From the NCBI GenBank assembly GCA_014305025.1, contig JACRTY010000049.1, positions 62,001-126,000 of the forward strand: a stretch of 64,000 bases of DNA, given 5' to 3'. Made by a program: the position numbers and the translations under genes. The stretch comes from Candidatus Nyctobacter psychrophilus (GTDB lineage: Bacteria; Vulcanimicrobiota; Vulcanimicrobiia; Vulcanimicrobiales; Vulcanimicrobiaceae). Below, piece by piece: positions 24,717 to 32,499 of the stretch. The notes under the pieces were generated by a model that did no database searches, was not told the origin of the DNA, and was given only the letters and a program-made list of their open reading frames with translations. Positions within the stretch are counted from its first letter, which is position 1; each line of letters begins with the position of its first letter.

Positions 24717-25630
24717 AGCCGGCCGTCCTCATCGAAGCGCTCGCGCAGACGATCGTCGGCCAGCGTGCCACCCTTGAAGCACTCGTCCGCGCGGCAATTG
24801 CGGGCGGTCACGTGTTGCTCGAAGGACCGCCGGGCCTCGCCAAAACGCTGGCGTGCCGGGCACTCGCGGCCGCGCTCGACGGCAGCTTCAAGCGCATCCA
24901 GTTCACCCCGGACCTTTTGCCGAGCGACGTCGTCGGGACGCGCGTCTTCGATCAGCGCAGCGGGGATTTCACGACGGTCGTCGGCCCCGTCTTCGCAAAC
25001 GTCGTGCTCGCCGACGAGATCAATCGTGCTCCGGCCAAAGTGCAGTCGGCTCTGCTCGAAGCCATGCAAGAGCGTCAGGTGACGATCGGTCCGCACACGC
25101 ATGCCTTACCCGATCCCTTCATCGTGACCGCGACGATGAATCCGCTCGACGGCGACGGCACCTACGCTTTGCCGCTGGCGCAGATGGACCGCTTCCTCGT
25201 CAAGGTCGTCGTCGATTACCCCTCCCGCAGCGAGGAACTCGCGATCTTGGAACGCTTCGGGGGTGAAGCTCCGGCGTTCGAGCGTCACGTCGCGGGAATG
25301 GCGGATGTCTTGCGCTGGCGAACCCAGGCACACGGTATCTTCGTCGACCGGCGCGTCGCCGCGTACATCGTTGCGCTCGTGGGCGCGACCCGCGAACCGC
25401 AGCCGTACGTCGAGCGCGGCGCCGGTCCTCGCGCGACGTTGGCGCTCGCCGCGATGTCCCGCGCCAGTGCACTGGTTGACGGCCGGACCTTCGTTACGCC
25501 CGACGACGTGCGCGCCAATGCTGCCGCCGCCTTGCGCCACCGCATAACGTTCAACTATCGCTTGTTGGCCGAACGGATTGACGCCGAGGTCATCGTGGCG
25601 GAACTGATCGCCGCAGTACCCGTGCCATAG
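24713..25630 (+). CDS. MoxR-family AAA+ ATPase
   Basis: About 305 residues. Homology (VLIEALAQTIVGQRATLEAL before the P-loop) extends upstream of the first ordinary start, GTG 24812, which would leave only a few residues before Walker A. The only plausible earlier start is CTG 24713, overlapping the TGA of the previous gene (CTGA). Motifs: Walker A GPPGLAKT, Walker B VVLADEINRAP, sensor 1 VTATMNPLDGDGTY and the sensor 2/arginine region near the end. MoxR ATPases act as chaperones for metal-cofactor insertion or envelope complexes with DUF58 and VWA partners. Here those partners are about 9-12 kb away at 34693 and 37475. Confidence 0.88.
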   Translation: MKPAVLIEALAQTIVGQRATLEALVRAAIAGGHVLLEGPPGLAKTLACRALAAALDGSFKRIQFTPDLLPSDVVGTRVFDQRSGDFTTVVGPVFANVVLADEINRAPAKVQSALLEAMQERQVTIGPHTHALPDPFIVTATMNPLDGDGTYALPLAQMDRFLVKVVVDYPSRSEELAILERFGGEAPAFERHVAGMADVLRWRTQAHGIFVDRRVAAYIVALVGATREPQPYVERGAGPRATLALAAMSRASALVDGRTFVTPDDVRANAAAALRHRITFNYRLLAERIDAEVIVAELIAAVPVP

Positions 25631-25745
25631 TCTTTGCCCAGTGGGGGCAACCGAGTGCCGGATTGACCGGCGCTTTGCCGGGAAAGAGTGTACGCACACA
25701 GCCCGCGTTCGACGCCGGGTCGTCGCCCTACGGAGTGAACCGTCC

Positions 25746-25922
25746 ATGGATTCCTTGGTTTTATGCGAGTACTGTCGGCACGGTGCGACGTTGCACTCGA
25801 CCGACGGCTGCGCGTCGGCGCGTTGCCAGTGCCGCCAAACGCGCGAAGCGATTGTGACGGCGGCGTTGCTCGAAGCGAAACGCGAGATCCACGACGCGTA
25901 CCGGATGCCTCAGCAGCTCTGA
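25746..25922 (+). CDS. Small four-cysteine protein of unknown function
   Basis: A 58-residue protein starting at ATG 25746. Cysteines are spaced C-x2-C (CEYCRHG) then C-x5-C-x-C (CASARCQC), which with nearby histidines could form a small zinc site. The C-terminal half is a charged amphipathic helix (EAIVTAALLEAKREIHDAYR). Longer upstream starts (25641) add Arg-rich, unlikely sequence. I do not recognise the family. Confidence 0.45.
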   Translation: MDSLVLCEYCRHGATLHSTDGCASARCQCRQTREAIVTAALLEAKREIHDAYRMPQQL

Positions 25923-26002
25923 GAAGCAGTCTAAGCGGCGCGCCGCTTTCGTTTTAAGCGGCTTCGCTGGAATTCCGAACGGCCGGGGCGAATCCTCGAC
26001 CA

Positions 26003-26965
26003 ATGCCTCGCCGTCTCGCGCAGCACGGTGCGCTCGCGGTCGCGCTCGCGATCGCCACTTTCCCGACCGGCGTCAGGGCGGCCGAAGAACCACCGCCGAG
26101 TCCCTCGCCCACGCCAAGCCCCAACCCCGTCGCCGAACGCATCTTCGCGCGCGCGCGCGACGCTTGGCGCACGCCGACCGGCGTACCGTATTTACGCTAT
26201 GGGGCGCTCGTGCGCTATCTGCACAACGGGCATGTCTTCGACAATTGGTGGGATGCCTACTATCGTAGCCGTGACGGCGCGTTGTCGCTCGAGCAACTGC
26301 ACGACATTGCGGAGGAAAAACATCGTCTGGGCGGCGTCCCGTTCTCGATCTTCGGCTTCACGTTTTTCGACACCAACCCCGACGCCGAGCCTATTCGGCT
26401 CGACGCGCCTCGCATCGATCCCGTTTCCTCGTTCGGAATCTTGACCCGTGGCGTCCTCGGGCGCTCGACGCCGCGCGCGTCGCGTGCGAGCCCCACTCCG
26501 AGCGTGACCCCGAGCAGCAGTGCGACCCCAGCCCCCCAACCAAGCGACGCTTTTCGCGAGATCGCCCACGTGGAAGCGAGCACGCGCGACTATCAGATCG
26601 ACCTTGCCGGTACGGATCGCGTCGTCGGGGTCCCGGCGCTACACTTGACGTTAACGCCGCTGCGGGACCCCGACACGAACCGGTTACGCGATCTGTGGGT
26701 CGATCCATCGACGTACCGGACCGTCCAACTCAACGTGCAAGGACTGCTCGGCGCCAAGCCGTATGACGGCGTCGAGTGGACGGTGCGGTACGTCGTGCTC
26801 GGCGGTCACAATTACGTGCAGCAAATCGTGGCCGACGCGCCGCTCCACTTCGGTCTCGATACGTCGGTTCCGAAGTTCGAGTTCGATTTTGTCGACTATC
26901 ACTTCCCGAGTGAAGTCCCGCAATTCACTTTCGATCATTCGCTGGTGGGTCCCGATCGCTCGTGA
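26003..26965 (+). CDS. Exported protein of unknown function with Pro/Ser linkers
   Basis: A 320-residue protein with a signal peptide (PRRLAQHGALAVALAIATFPTGVRA) and a (P/S/T)-rich segment (EEPPPSPSPTPSPNP). Next comes an alpha/beta region (ARDAWRTPTGVPYLRYGALVRYLH, WWDAYYRSRDGALSLEQLHD), a second Ser/Pro/Thr linker around residues 155-185, and a C-terminal beta domain (VVGVPALHLTLTPLRDPDTN, LRDLWVDPSTYRTVQLNV). The later half recalls outer-membrane lipoprotein-sorting-type folds in which substrate lipids or proteins are carried (LWVDPxTY is a recurrent phrase there). Assignment is tentative. It converges with the dienelactone hydrolase-like gene. Confidence 0.6.
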   Translation: MPRRLAQHGALAVALAIATFPTGVRAAEEPPPSPSPTPSPNPVAERIFARARDAWRTPTGVPYLRYGALVRYLHNGHVFDNWWDAYYRSRDGALSLEQLHDIAEEKHRLGGVPFSIFGFTFFDTNPDAEPIRLDAPRIDPVSSFGILTRGVLGRSTPRASRASPTPSVTPSSSATPAPQPSDAFREIAHVEASTRDYQIDLAGTDRVVGVPALHLTLTPLRDPDTNRLRDLWVDPSTYRTVQLNVQGLLGAKPYDGVEWTVRYVVLGGHNYVQQIVADAPLHFGLDTSVPKFEFDFVDYHFPSEVPQFTFDHSLVGPDRS

Positions 26966-26978
26966 GGGCCTTGGGTGG

Positions 26979-27710
26979 TCAGGTTAGGTTCCTTGCCAAA
27001 AAGGACTGAACGCGGTCCCAGGCGTCGGCCGTCTCGCGCGTAGACATCGAGTTTCCCGTCGTGCGGAAGAAGGAGTGCCCCACGTTGGGGTACGCCTGAA
27101 CGTCGAAGCGCTTGTTGTTCGAGCGCAACGTTTCGACGGTCAACTCGACATCGCTCTGCGTGATCAACTCGTCGCGCCCGCCGAAGACCAGGAGCAGCGG
27201 CGCCCGGATATCGTGAGCATCCTCGAGTGGAGCTGCTTCACCGCTGGGCATGAGTGACGCAATGCTTTGGCCGTAAAAGACCACGGCCGCATTGATGCCT
27301 GGTAACGTTGCCGTCACAAACGCGACCGTGCCGCCGAAGCCGAAGCCCCACGTGCCGATATGGCCGCTCTCGACGAAAGGCTGATCGTTGAGCCAGTCGC
27401 GCGCGGCTGCAACGTCGCCGCAAACTTGGGCTTTCCTCACCGCGGCGGCGGCCTCTTCGCCGCGCGCTCGGCCTTCAGGGGTAAACGGCAGTCGTAAGGA
27501 CGGATGCGTTCGGTAGAAATAATTGATGGCGAGACCGGCGTACCCGAGGCTTGCCAGCAGATCGGTGATGCGACGCAACTCATCGTCGAAACCGTACACG
27601 CCTTCGAGCACGATCACGGCCGGATAGCGGCCTTCGCTGCCGGGCCGCGCCAGATAGGCCGGCATCTGCCCGTTGCCGGTGCCGATGGTAAGGTCGTTAT
27701 GAAGGATCAT
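26979..27710 (-). CDS. Dienelactone hydrolase-like protein lacking the catalytic nucleophile
   Basis: A 243-residue alpha/beta-hydrolase of the dienelactone hydrolase family: PAVIVLEGVYGFDDELRRITDLLASLGYAGLAINYFYR at the N-terminus is typical. The nucleophile elbow normally reads G-x-C-x-G-G, but here is GFGFGG, with Gly124 (codon at 27339-27341) where Cys is expected. The other triad members remain: Asp180 in FGGRDELI and His212 in NVGHSFFR. It therefore may be a binding protein or use another residue. No signal peptide. The frame is intact and codon use ordinary, so it is not an obvious pseudogene. Confidence 0.85.
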   Translation of the reverse strand: MILHNDLTIGTGNGQMPAYLARPGSEGRYPAVIVLEGVYGFDDELRRITDLLASLGYAGLAINYFYRTHPSLRLPFTPEGRARGEEAAAAVRKAQVCGDVAAARDWLNDQPFVESGHIGTWGFGFGGTVAFVTATLPGINAAVVFYGQSIASLMPSGEAAPLEDAHDIRAPLLLVFGGRDELITQSDVELTVETLRSNNKRFDVQAYPNVGHSFFRTTGNSMSTRETADAWDRVQSFLARNLT

Positions 27711-27761
27711 GACGCCTGCTCCCCCGACGCGATTTTGCCCAATGTCCGACGCAGGGGACGG

Positions 27762-27778
27762 AGTTCCCCGGTCCTTCC
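27762..27778 (+). repeat. Third copy of the GTTCCCnGGnCCTTCC repeat
   Basis: AGTTCCCCGGTCCTTCC matches the two copies at 5921 and 5953. Here it lies in the 121-base gap between the divergent hydrolase-like and phosphatase genes and is flanked by complementary CGCAG/CTGCG ends, so it can also fold. Confidence 0.4.
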
Positions 27779-27831
27779 ATCTGCGCGTGAAAACGAAGTT
27801 GTCCGGTCATCGGTAGCGAAGGCCAAAACCG

Positions 27832-29082
27832 ATGGTGACGCGCCGGACGCTGGTGACGTTGGTCCTGTTCGTCGGACTGCTCGCCGCATTTGCGTTCGCG
27901 ACGTATTTGTCGTATTGGGGCGGCGTCGGCATCCGTGACGCCTTTGCCTACCAGTCGGCCGTCGTCGCCGCGCAGCGCGATTCGGAGTTGCTGGAAGTCG
28001 AACAATTCGAGCGGCGTTCGAGCCCCGAAGACGTGCGTCCGTACGAGAAGTTATTGGCGAGCGACCTCGAGCGGGTCGACGGGATCGCGCAGACCGATGG
28101 CGAGCGTGCGCCGCATTTTGCGTTTCCTGCCGGCCGCGACCAGTACGAACGGCTTACCGCCGAGCTGCTGAGGCGCGAGGCGCTGGGACAACAGCGCTTC
28201 GACACCACGGTTTCCGTTAACACGCGCACCCGCGACCTTTCGAACGGGCTGTTCGCGGTGGTGGCGTTGCTGTTTGCACTCGTCGTCGGGCGTTTGCGGC
28301 GGGTCGTGGACGAAAGCCGCGTCGTCGTCGAGGGTTTGCAGAAGGCCGTTCTTTCCAAGCGCCGTGACGTCCCCAACGTCGATGTCGGTAGCGTGCTGCT
28401 TTCGGCCACGCAAGGTTCCAATGTCGGCGGCGACACGTACGACGCTTTCACCTTCGACCGGCGCCACGCGATGTTCTTGGTTGCCGATGTTAGCGGTAAA
28501 GGGCTCGCTGCCGCCGTCGACACGGCCCTTGTGAAGTACAGCATTCGAACGCTGTTCTCCGAACATCACGATCCCGGTGAAGTGCTGGCGCGCTTCGGCG
28601 CCTTGTATGCCCGGTCGGCTGATCGCCCCGAGACCTTTGTGGTTCTCTTTCTCGCGGTCATCGATTTGCAGACCGGCTGCCTGCGCTATGCCTCCGCGGG
28701 ACACGAACCGGCCTGGCTGCGCCGTTCGGCCGCCGTCACGCAGCTTGCTCCGACGGGCCCCATCGTCGGCATCGAGGACGAGCCGCAGTACGGAACGTGC
28801 GAGCTGATGCTTGCGGAGGATGACCTCTTGATCGTCACGACCGATGGCCTCACCGAATCGCGTGACGCTCATCGCCAGTTCCTGGGCCCCCAGGGCGCCG
28901 CCAACTGGTTCACCGACCTCGACGGCAATGCTCAGATGATGGCCGACACAATCGTGCGCCGCTTGCGCCACCGTTCACGCCGCATCGCCGACGATCTGGC
29001 GATCCTGGTGGTGCGCTATGCGCCGTCCGCGCGCGGCGAGGCGCCGAACCGCGTGCTGGAGACAGCGACGGGATCTCGCTGA
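27832..29082 (+). CDS. Membrane-bound PP2C/SpoIIE-type serine phosphatase
   Basis: A 416-residue protein. An N-terminal transmembrane helix (TLVTLVLFVGLLAAFAFATYL), an extracytoplasmic helical sensor of about 115 residues, a second transmembrane helix (LFAVVALLFALVVGRL, about 140-157) and a cytosolic PP2C-like SpoIIE domain. Metal-site motifs are GGDTYDAF, LVADVSGKGLAAAV and TDGLTES...DDLAILVV. Such phosphatases dephosphorylate anti-anti-sigma factors or reset partner-switch systems in response to an envelope signal. No anti-sigma or STAS gene is adjacent. ATG 27832 is a standard start. Confidence 0.92.
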   Translation: MVTRRTLVTLVLFVGLLAAFAFATYLSYWGGVGIRDAFAYQSAVVAAQRDSELLEVEQFERRSSPEDVRPYEKLLASDLERVDGIAQTDGERAPHFAFPAGRDQYERLTAELLRREALGQQRFDTTVSVNTRTRDLSNGLFAVVALLFALVVGRLRRVVDESRVVVEGLQKAVLSKRRDVPNVDVGSVLLSATQGSNVGGDTYDAFTFDRRHAMFLVADVSGKGLAAAVDTALVKYSIRTLFSEHHDPGEVLARFGALYARSADRPETFVVLFLAVIDLQTGCLRYASAGHEPAWLRRSAAVTQLAPTGPIVGIEDEPQYGTCELMLAEDDLLIVTTDGLTESRDAHRQFLGPQGAANWFTDLDGNAQMMADTIVRRLRHRSRRIADDLAILVVRYAPSARGEAPNRVLETATGSR

Positions 29083-29148
29083 TTGCCGGAGCGCGATTGA
29101 TCGCCCGTAAGGTATCGACTCTTTTCTTCGTTCGTCATCTGCGCGCGA

Positions 29149-29577
29149 TCACAACGTTGTGAAACTCCCGATGACGCCGCTGCTTTCGTGCGAACCGCAG
29201 GGCGGGGGCCCCGTCGGCGCTTGATAGTGGAGCGAGTACGTCGTCGCCGGCGAGAGTAACGGCACGGGGATCGCGTGATAGGATGACGCCGGAAGTGAAG
29301 TCGGCAGACCCGTCGGAAGCGGCGACGGCGCCGGGCCGGGCGGACCTATTGGAACGGTGGGGCCGCCCGCCGGTTGCAAGCTAAACGTTCCGTCTGTCGG
29401 GGATCCGACGATGATGATTCCGATGCTTGCCGCCACGCCGGTGGAAGCCGGTGCAGGCGCGAAAAGCTGGGGCGGAGCAATGACGTAGAGCGGGCACGAA
29501 ATGCCGTTCGACGAGCATGCGGCAACCATCGTCGAGGCGATGGCAAAAAATGGTACGGCCAGCGGTCGAATAGTCAC
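29149..29577 (-). CDS. Small Pro-rich lipoprotein
   Basis: A 142-residue protein with a lipoprotein signal (AVPFFAIASTMVAAC, lipidated Cys about residue 21). The mature part is Pro/Gly/Ser-rich and contains beta-type segments (GVAASIGIIIVGSPTDGTFSLQPAGG; SYHAIPVPLLSPATTYSLHYQAP) resembling an Ig/Big-like fold with fibronectin-like spacing. Function unknown. It is the most downstream of several small lipoprotein genes on this strand. Confidence 0.65.
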   Translation of the reverse strand: MTIRPLAVPFFAIASTMVAACSSNGISCPLYVIAPPQLFAPAPASTGVAASIGIIIVGSPTDGTFSLQPAGGPTVPIGPPGPAPSPLPTGLPTSLPASSYHAIPVPLLSPATTYSLHYQAPTGPPPCGSHESSGVIGSFTTL

Positions 29578-29641
29578 GATCGTTTCCTCCGTTGGAAAGC
29601 AGTGTCGCTCTTGATAGAGGGGATGCTCGTTCGCGATCCGC

Positions 29642-30037
29642 TTAAGGAGCTGCGACGCTTACCGGGGCGGAAATGCTCAGGACGCCTGGATCTCCCGAGA
29701 AACTCAAGAGACAAGAGCCGTTTACGAGCGGCGTCACGACGACCGTCGACGTGTGATGCTGCGGGGGCGTCGGCGAACTGACGCCGACGACGGACGTCGG
29801 GCCCTGCGTGCAGTTATCGCTTTCCTTCGGGGCCGATGTCTGTTGCGGGGGAAGGAGAATGGTGACGGTCACCTGCGCTGCAACGCCGATGGCGTTGAAG
29901 GTGAGTGGCTTTTGCGACGTTAAGCCGAGCGCTGGCGCCGGAACCGGACGGTTCGGACAAGCGCACATTCCCGAACCACCACATGCACTGAGCAACGCAG
30001 TCCCGACGGTCAGCAAGGACCATCTCGTAAGCCTCAC
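29642..30037 (-). CDS. Small lipoprotein with beta-sandwich-like domain
   Basis: A 131-residue protein. GTG 30037 gives a lipoprotein signal (TRWSLLTVGTALLSACGGSG) with the lipidated Cys after LLSA. The mature part (LTFNAIGVAAQVTVTILLPPQ; TSTVVVTPLVNGSCLLSFSGDPGVLSISAPVSV) is beta-rich and looks like a bacterial Ig-like domain. A start at 30208 is possible but would bury the signal. It is 64 bases upstream of the 29577 lipoprotein gene, same strand. Function unknown. Confidence 0.6.
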   Translation of the reverse strand: MRLTRWSLLTVGTALLSACGGSGMCACPNRPVPAPALGLTSQKPLTFNAIGVAAQVTVTILLPPQQTSAPKESDNCTQGPTSVVGVSSPTPPQHHTSTVVVTPLVNGSCLLSFSGDPGVLSISAPVSVAAP

Positions 30038-30093
30038 CGCTCCACATTTCGCGCTGCGGCATGCAGCGGTGCAGGCAAAGCATGTCGCAAAGT

Positions 30094-30273
30094 TCATGGT
30101 GCGAACGCTTGGGGCGCTGCTGGAGCGTTGACGACGCGAATCGCGCCCTGCATGCCGTTGTCGGTTTCCGACCGCGCCGTGGGACAGGCGCGGGCCTTGT
30201 TCGAGCATCCCGTCTCGAGAACCGCAATGGTGGCCAACGCCAACAGAACGACGACTATCGCCAACGATCGCAC
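30094..30273 (-). CDS. Possible very small lipoprotein
   Basis: A 59-residue frame on the minus strand from GTG 30273: a strongly hydrophobic N-terminus (RSLAIVVVLLALATIAVLETGC) followed by a polar tail ending QAFAP. The cysteine follows a G as in lipoproteins, but the residue three before it is Glu rather than Leu, so lipidation is uncertain. It lies in line between two other small lipoprotein genes. Confidence 0.4.
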   Translation of the reverse strand: MRSLAIVVVLLALATIAVLETGCSNKARACPTARSETDNGMQGAIRVVNAPAAPQAFAP

Positions 30274-30460
30274 CGTGTTTACATCGCTCGTCAGGGCTAT
30301 GTCACTGACTCATATTGGCTATACAGCCTCGGGGGACCTTTCTAACTCCAAGCCGCCACCCGAGCCGGCGATTTCGTTCAAGCGCACTGGCGCCCGGGCG
30401 TCGACTATACCGTTCCAACGCGATGCGTGGTCACAATCCGGGGACGATATCGGGCCTAGA

Positions 30461-30718
30461 TCAAAGGCGGTTCCCTTGCGGCGACGGCAATTGCGAGGGA
30501 GATGCGGACGGTGACGGAGACGGAGATGACGAGGGTGAGGGAGACGGCGAGGGCGACGGTGATCGCGCCGGCGAGGGCGATGGAGACGGCGAGGGTGAAA
30601 TCGGGGCGGCGGTACCCGCAGTCGGGATGCCGGTTCCGTTACCGCAGCCGATCGCAAGCGCGGTCGCCGAAATACCGACGAGCAATCCTGCGAGACGAAG
30701 GACGGAACGGCCGCTCAT
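30461..30718 (-). CDS. Small lipoprotein with Ser-Pro repeat tail
   Basis: An 85-residue protein: lipoprotein signal (SVLRLAGLLVGISATALAIGC) then a short Gly/Thr segment and a tail of about 20 Ser-Pro dipeptides encoded by a GGCGA-type hexamer repeat at roughly 30495-30605. The tail may be a cell-wall-spanning or extended linker, but there is no domain after it. Function unknown. The divergent LuxR gene begins 95 bases away. Confidence 0.55.
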   Translation of the reverse strand: MSGRSVLRLAGLLVGISATALAIGCGNGTGIPTAGTAAPISPSPSPSPSPARSPSPSPSPSPSSSPSPSPSASPSQLPSPQGNRL

Positions 30719-30813
30719 GATCGTGCAGATTCGGCGCCGGCGGGCGGCTTAGCCTTGCTGAGCCAGGACTTCACTCAGAGGGGCCGTGCCCGTCGCGATG
30801 GGAACCTCACATC

Positions 30814-32337
30814 ATGAAGTCCCGGGTCGCCGCCGCATCAGACTGGTTGGTCCGCGCTCGCGACGACTTCCGGGCCGCGCGGTTCGCCTCTGCTGCCGAG
30901 ACCCTCGACCTTGCGGTCGCCTCACAACGCGTTGTCGCTCCTGAAGCGTTCCTCTTGCGCGCCAGGATCGCCCTGAAAAACGATCCGGCGGCGGCCCTAG
31001 CGTATCTGACCCGGCATCGCGCAGCGTTTCATGCAAGTCGCGACCGCGCTTCGGCGACAATGCTGCGCGGCGCTGCATACGCTCGGTTGGGGGACTTTAA
31101 GTCTTCAACCGCAGCATTTCGGGATGCTTCGGCAACGCTGCGTGCCGACGATCCGCTTCAACTGGACGTTGCGTATCGTCGTGCGTTCGCGTTGTGGATG
31201 GCGCGGAAGTTGGATGCGGCGGAACGATGCCTTGCACCCGTCGAAGAGCAGGCCACAGGCGATCTCGCGATTGAAGCACGCCATCTGCGCGGCCTTATTC
31301 TGGGATCGAGAGGAAACATCGCCGCGCAAGGCGCCATCCTGCTCGAAATGTTGCCGGCGCTACGCGCACCCGGCGTTCTTGTCCTCGACCGTGGCATCAT
31401 CGCGAGCCAGTTCGCTTCGTTGGCTTGCGAATTACCGAGCCCAGCGTTGCGAGACGCGGCCAACGCCGAAGTCGCGCTCGTACCGTGGACACCGGAGATG
31501 GCAGAAAGCCAGTTCGATGCGTTGCGCGAGCTTGCCTGGGGCGACGCCTTGCAAGGCGATCACTTCAACGCGTTTCGTCGCCTGAAGGCTGCGGCTGCGA
31601 TCGCTCCGACCCCGGCCTGGCGCACGCTGTCACTGTGCGACCGTGCGTACCTGGCGGACGCCTTCGGGGAACGACGCTGGGCCGCCCAAGAGCTGCGTGA
31701 CGCGACCGAACTCGCGGACAGCGTGAGCTGGCATTCGACGCGCGGTGAGGAGCGGTTCGCGCTCTCGCTCCTCGCCGAACTGTATGCACCGCGCGATCCG
31801 TCCCTTGCACTGACGTACGTCGCTCGCTATCAAGACACGGCTGGCGGTGTCGCGCGCGTCCTTTCCTCGCACGACGATCGCAGGGTCGACGCCATGGAAG
31901 CGTATTCCGCTGGGGTCGTGCGGCGTGCGCTGGGCGAAACGGCGGAAGCGGTGCGGCTGATTCGGAGGGCGTGGGACATTTACGACGCGATCGGTTACGA
32001 CTGGCGGGCAGGGCGTGCCGCCATCGCACTTGCGGAATTGCTTGGCGACGAAGATTGGCGAACGAAGGCGGCCCAGAAGTTGCGGCCATATGGGCGGAGT
32101 TGGCTGGTCGCGCCGAACCAGCCGCATCTGGCCGAGGTACCGGAGCTTTCGCGCCTCACCGATGCGCAACGAACGGTGCTCGAACTCATCGTCCAGGGAA
32201 AATCAACGGCCGAGATTTCAAGCGAACTGGGCCGTAGTGAGTTCACGATTCGCAATCACGTCAAGTCCATCTTTAAGACGATCGGCGTCAACACGCGCCC
32301 CGCGTTAATCGCGCGAATCACCGGTACGGCGCGCTGA
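30814..32337 (+). CDS. LuxR-type transcriptional regulator with long TPR-like N-terminal region
   Basis: A 507-residue protein. Residues 1-430 are helical and Ala/Arg/Leu-rich with repeating pairs (AGRAAIALAELLGDE, ALGETAEAVRLIRRAWDIYD), consistent with tetratricopeptide-type repeats. Residues about 440-505 form a LuxR/GerE helix-turn-helix (LTDAQRTVLELIVQGKSTAE, then FTIRNHVKSIFKTIGVNTR). There is no receiver or ATPase (MalT/STAND) motif, so it would sense through protein or ligand binding by the repeats. It is divergent from the lipoprotein run and is a candidate regulator of it. ATG 30814 is a standard start. Confidence 0.85.
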   Translation: MKSRVAAASDWLVRARDDFRAARFASAAETLDLAVASQRVVAPEAFLLRARIALKNDPAAALAYLTRHRAAFHASRDRASATMLRGAAYARLGDFKSSTAAFRDASATLRADDPLQLDVAYRRAFALWMARKLDAAERCLAPVEEQATGDLAIEARHLRGLILGSRGNIAAQGAILLEMLPALRAPGVLVLDRGIIASQFASLACELPSPALRDAANAEVALVPWTPEMAESQFDALRELAWGDALQGDHFNAFRRLKAAAAIAPTPAWRTLSLCDRAYLADAFGERRWAAQELRDATELADSVSWHSTRGEERFALSLLAELYAPRDPSLALTYVARYQDTAGGVARVLSSHDDRRVDAMEAYSAGVVRRALGETAEAVRLIRRAWDIYDAIGYDWRAGRAAIALAELLGDEDWRTKAAQKLRPYGRSWLVAPNQPHLAEVPELSRLTDAQRTVLELIVQGKSTAEISSELGRSEFTIRNHVKSIFKTIGVNTRPALIARITGTAR

Positions 32338-32362
32338 CGTGCCGTTATTTGAGCTCACCGAT

Positions 32363-32379
32363 GAGGCAGCCGCAGCCTG
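32363..32379. repeat. 17-bp element shared with 59660, terminator-like
   Basis: GAGGCAGCCGCAGCCTG occurs here and identically at 59660-59676, each time within 6-30 bases after a stop codon. AGGC/GCCT can pair. It may be a terminator or a dispersed palindrome. The rest of 32338-32499 holds no recognisable feature. Confidence 0.45.
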
Positions 32380-32499
32380 ACGTAGGCGAGCGTCGTAACG
32401 GTTGGCCCCGGTGCGTTAGACCGCGTAACGTCTTCATCGTATACAAATACCGCTCGGGCAGTCTCTTTGCGGTCATATGGCGTACACTTTCGTTCGCCG

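Noticed and set aside
30490-30610. Hexamer repeats considered as a CRISPR-like or regulatory array
   Set aside because: They encode Ser-Pro dipeptides in frame in a small lipoprotein; there are no spacers.
32338-32499. Cobalamin or Ni/Co riboswitch before the Ni/Co transporter
   Set aside because: No B12-box or other conserved block is present; only the 17-bp shared element stands out.
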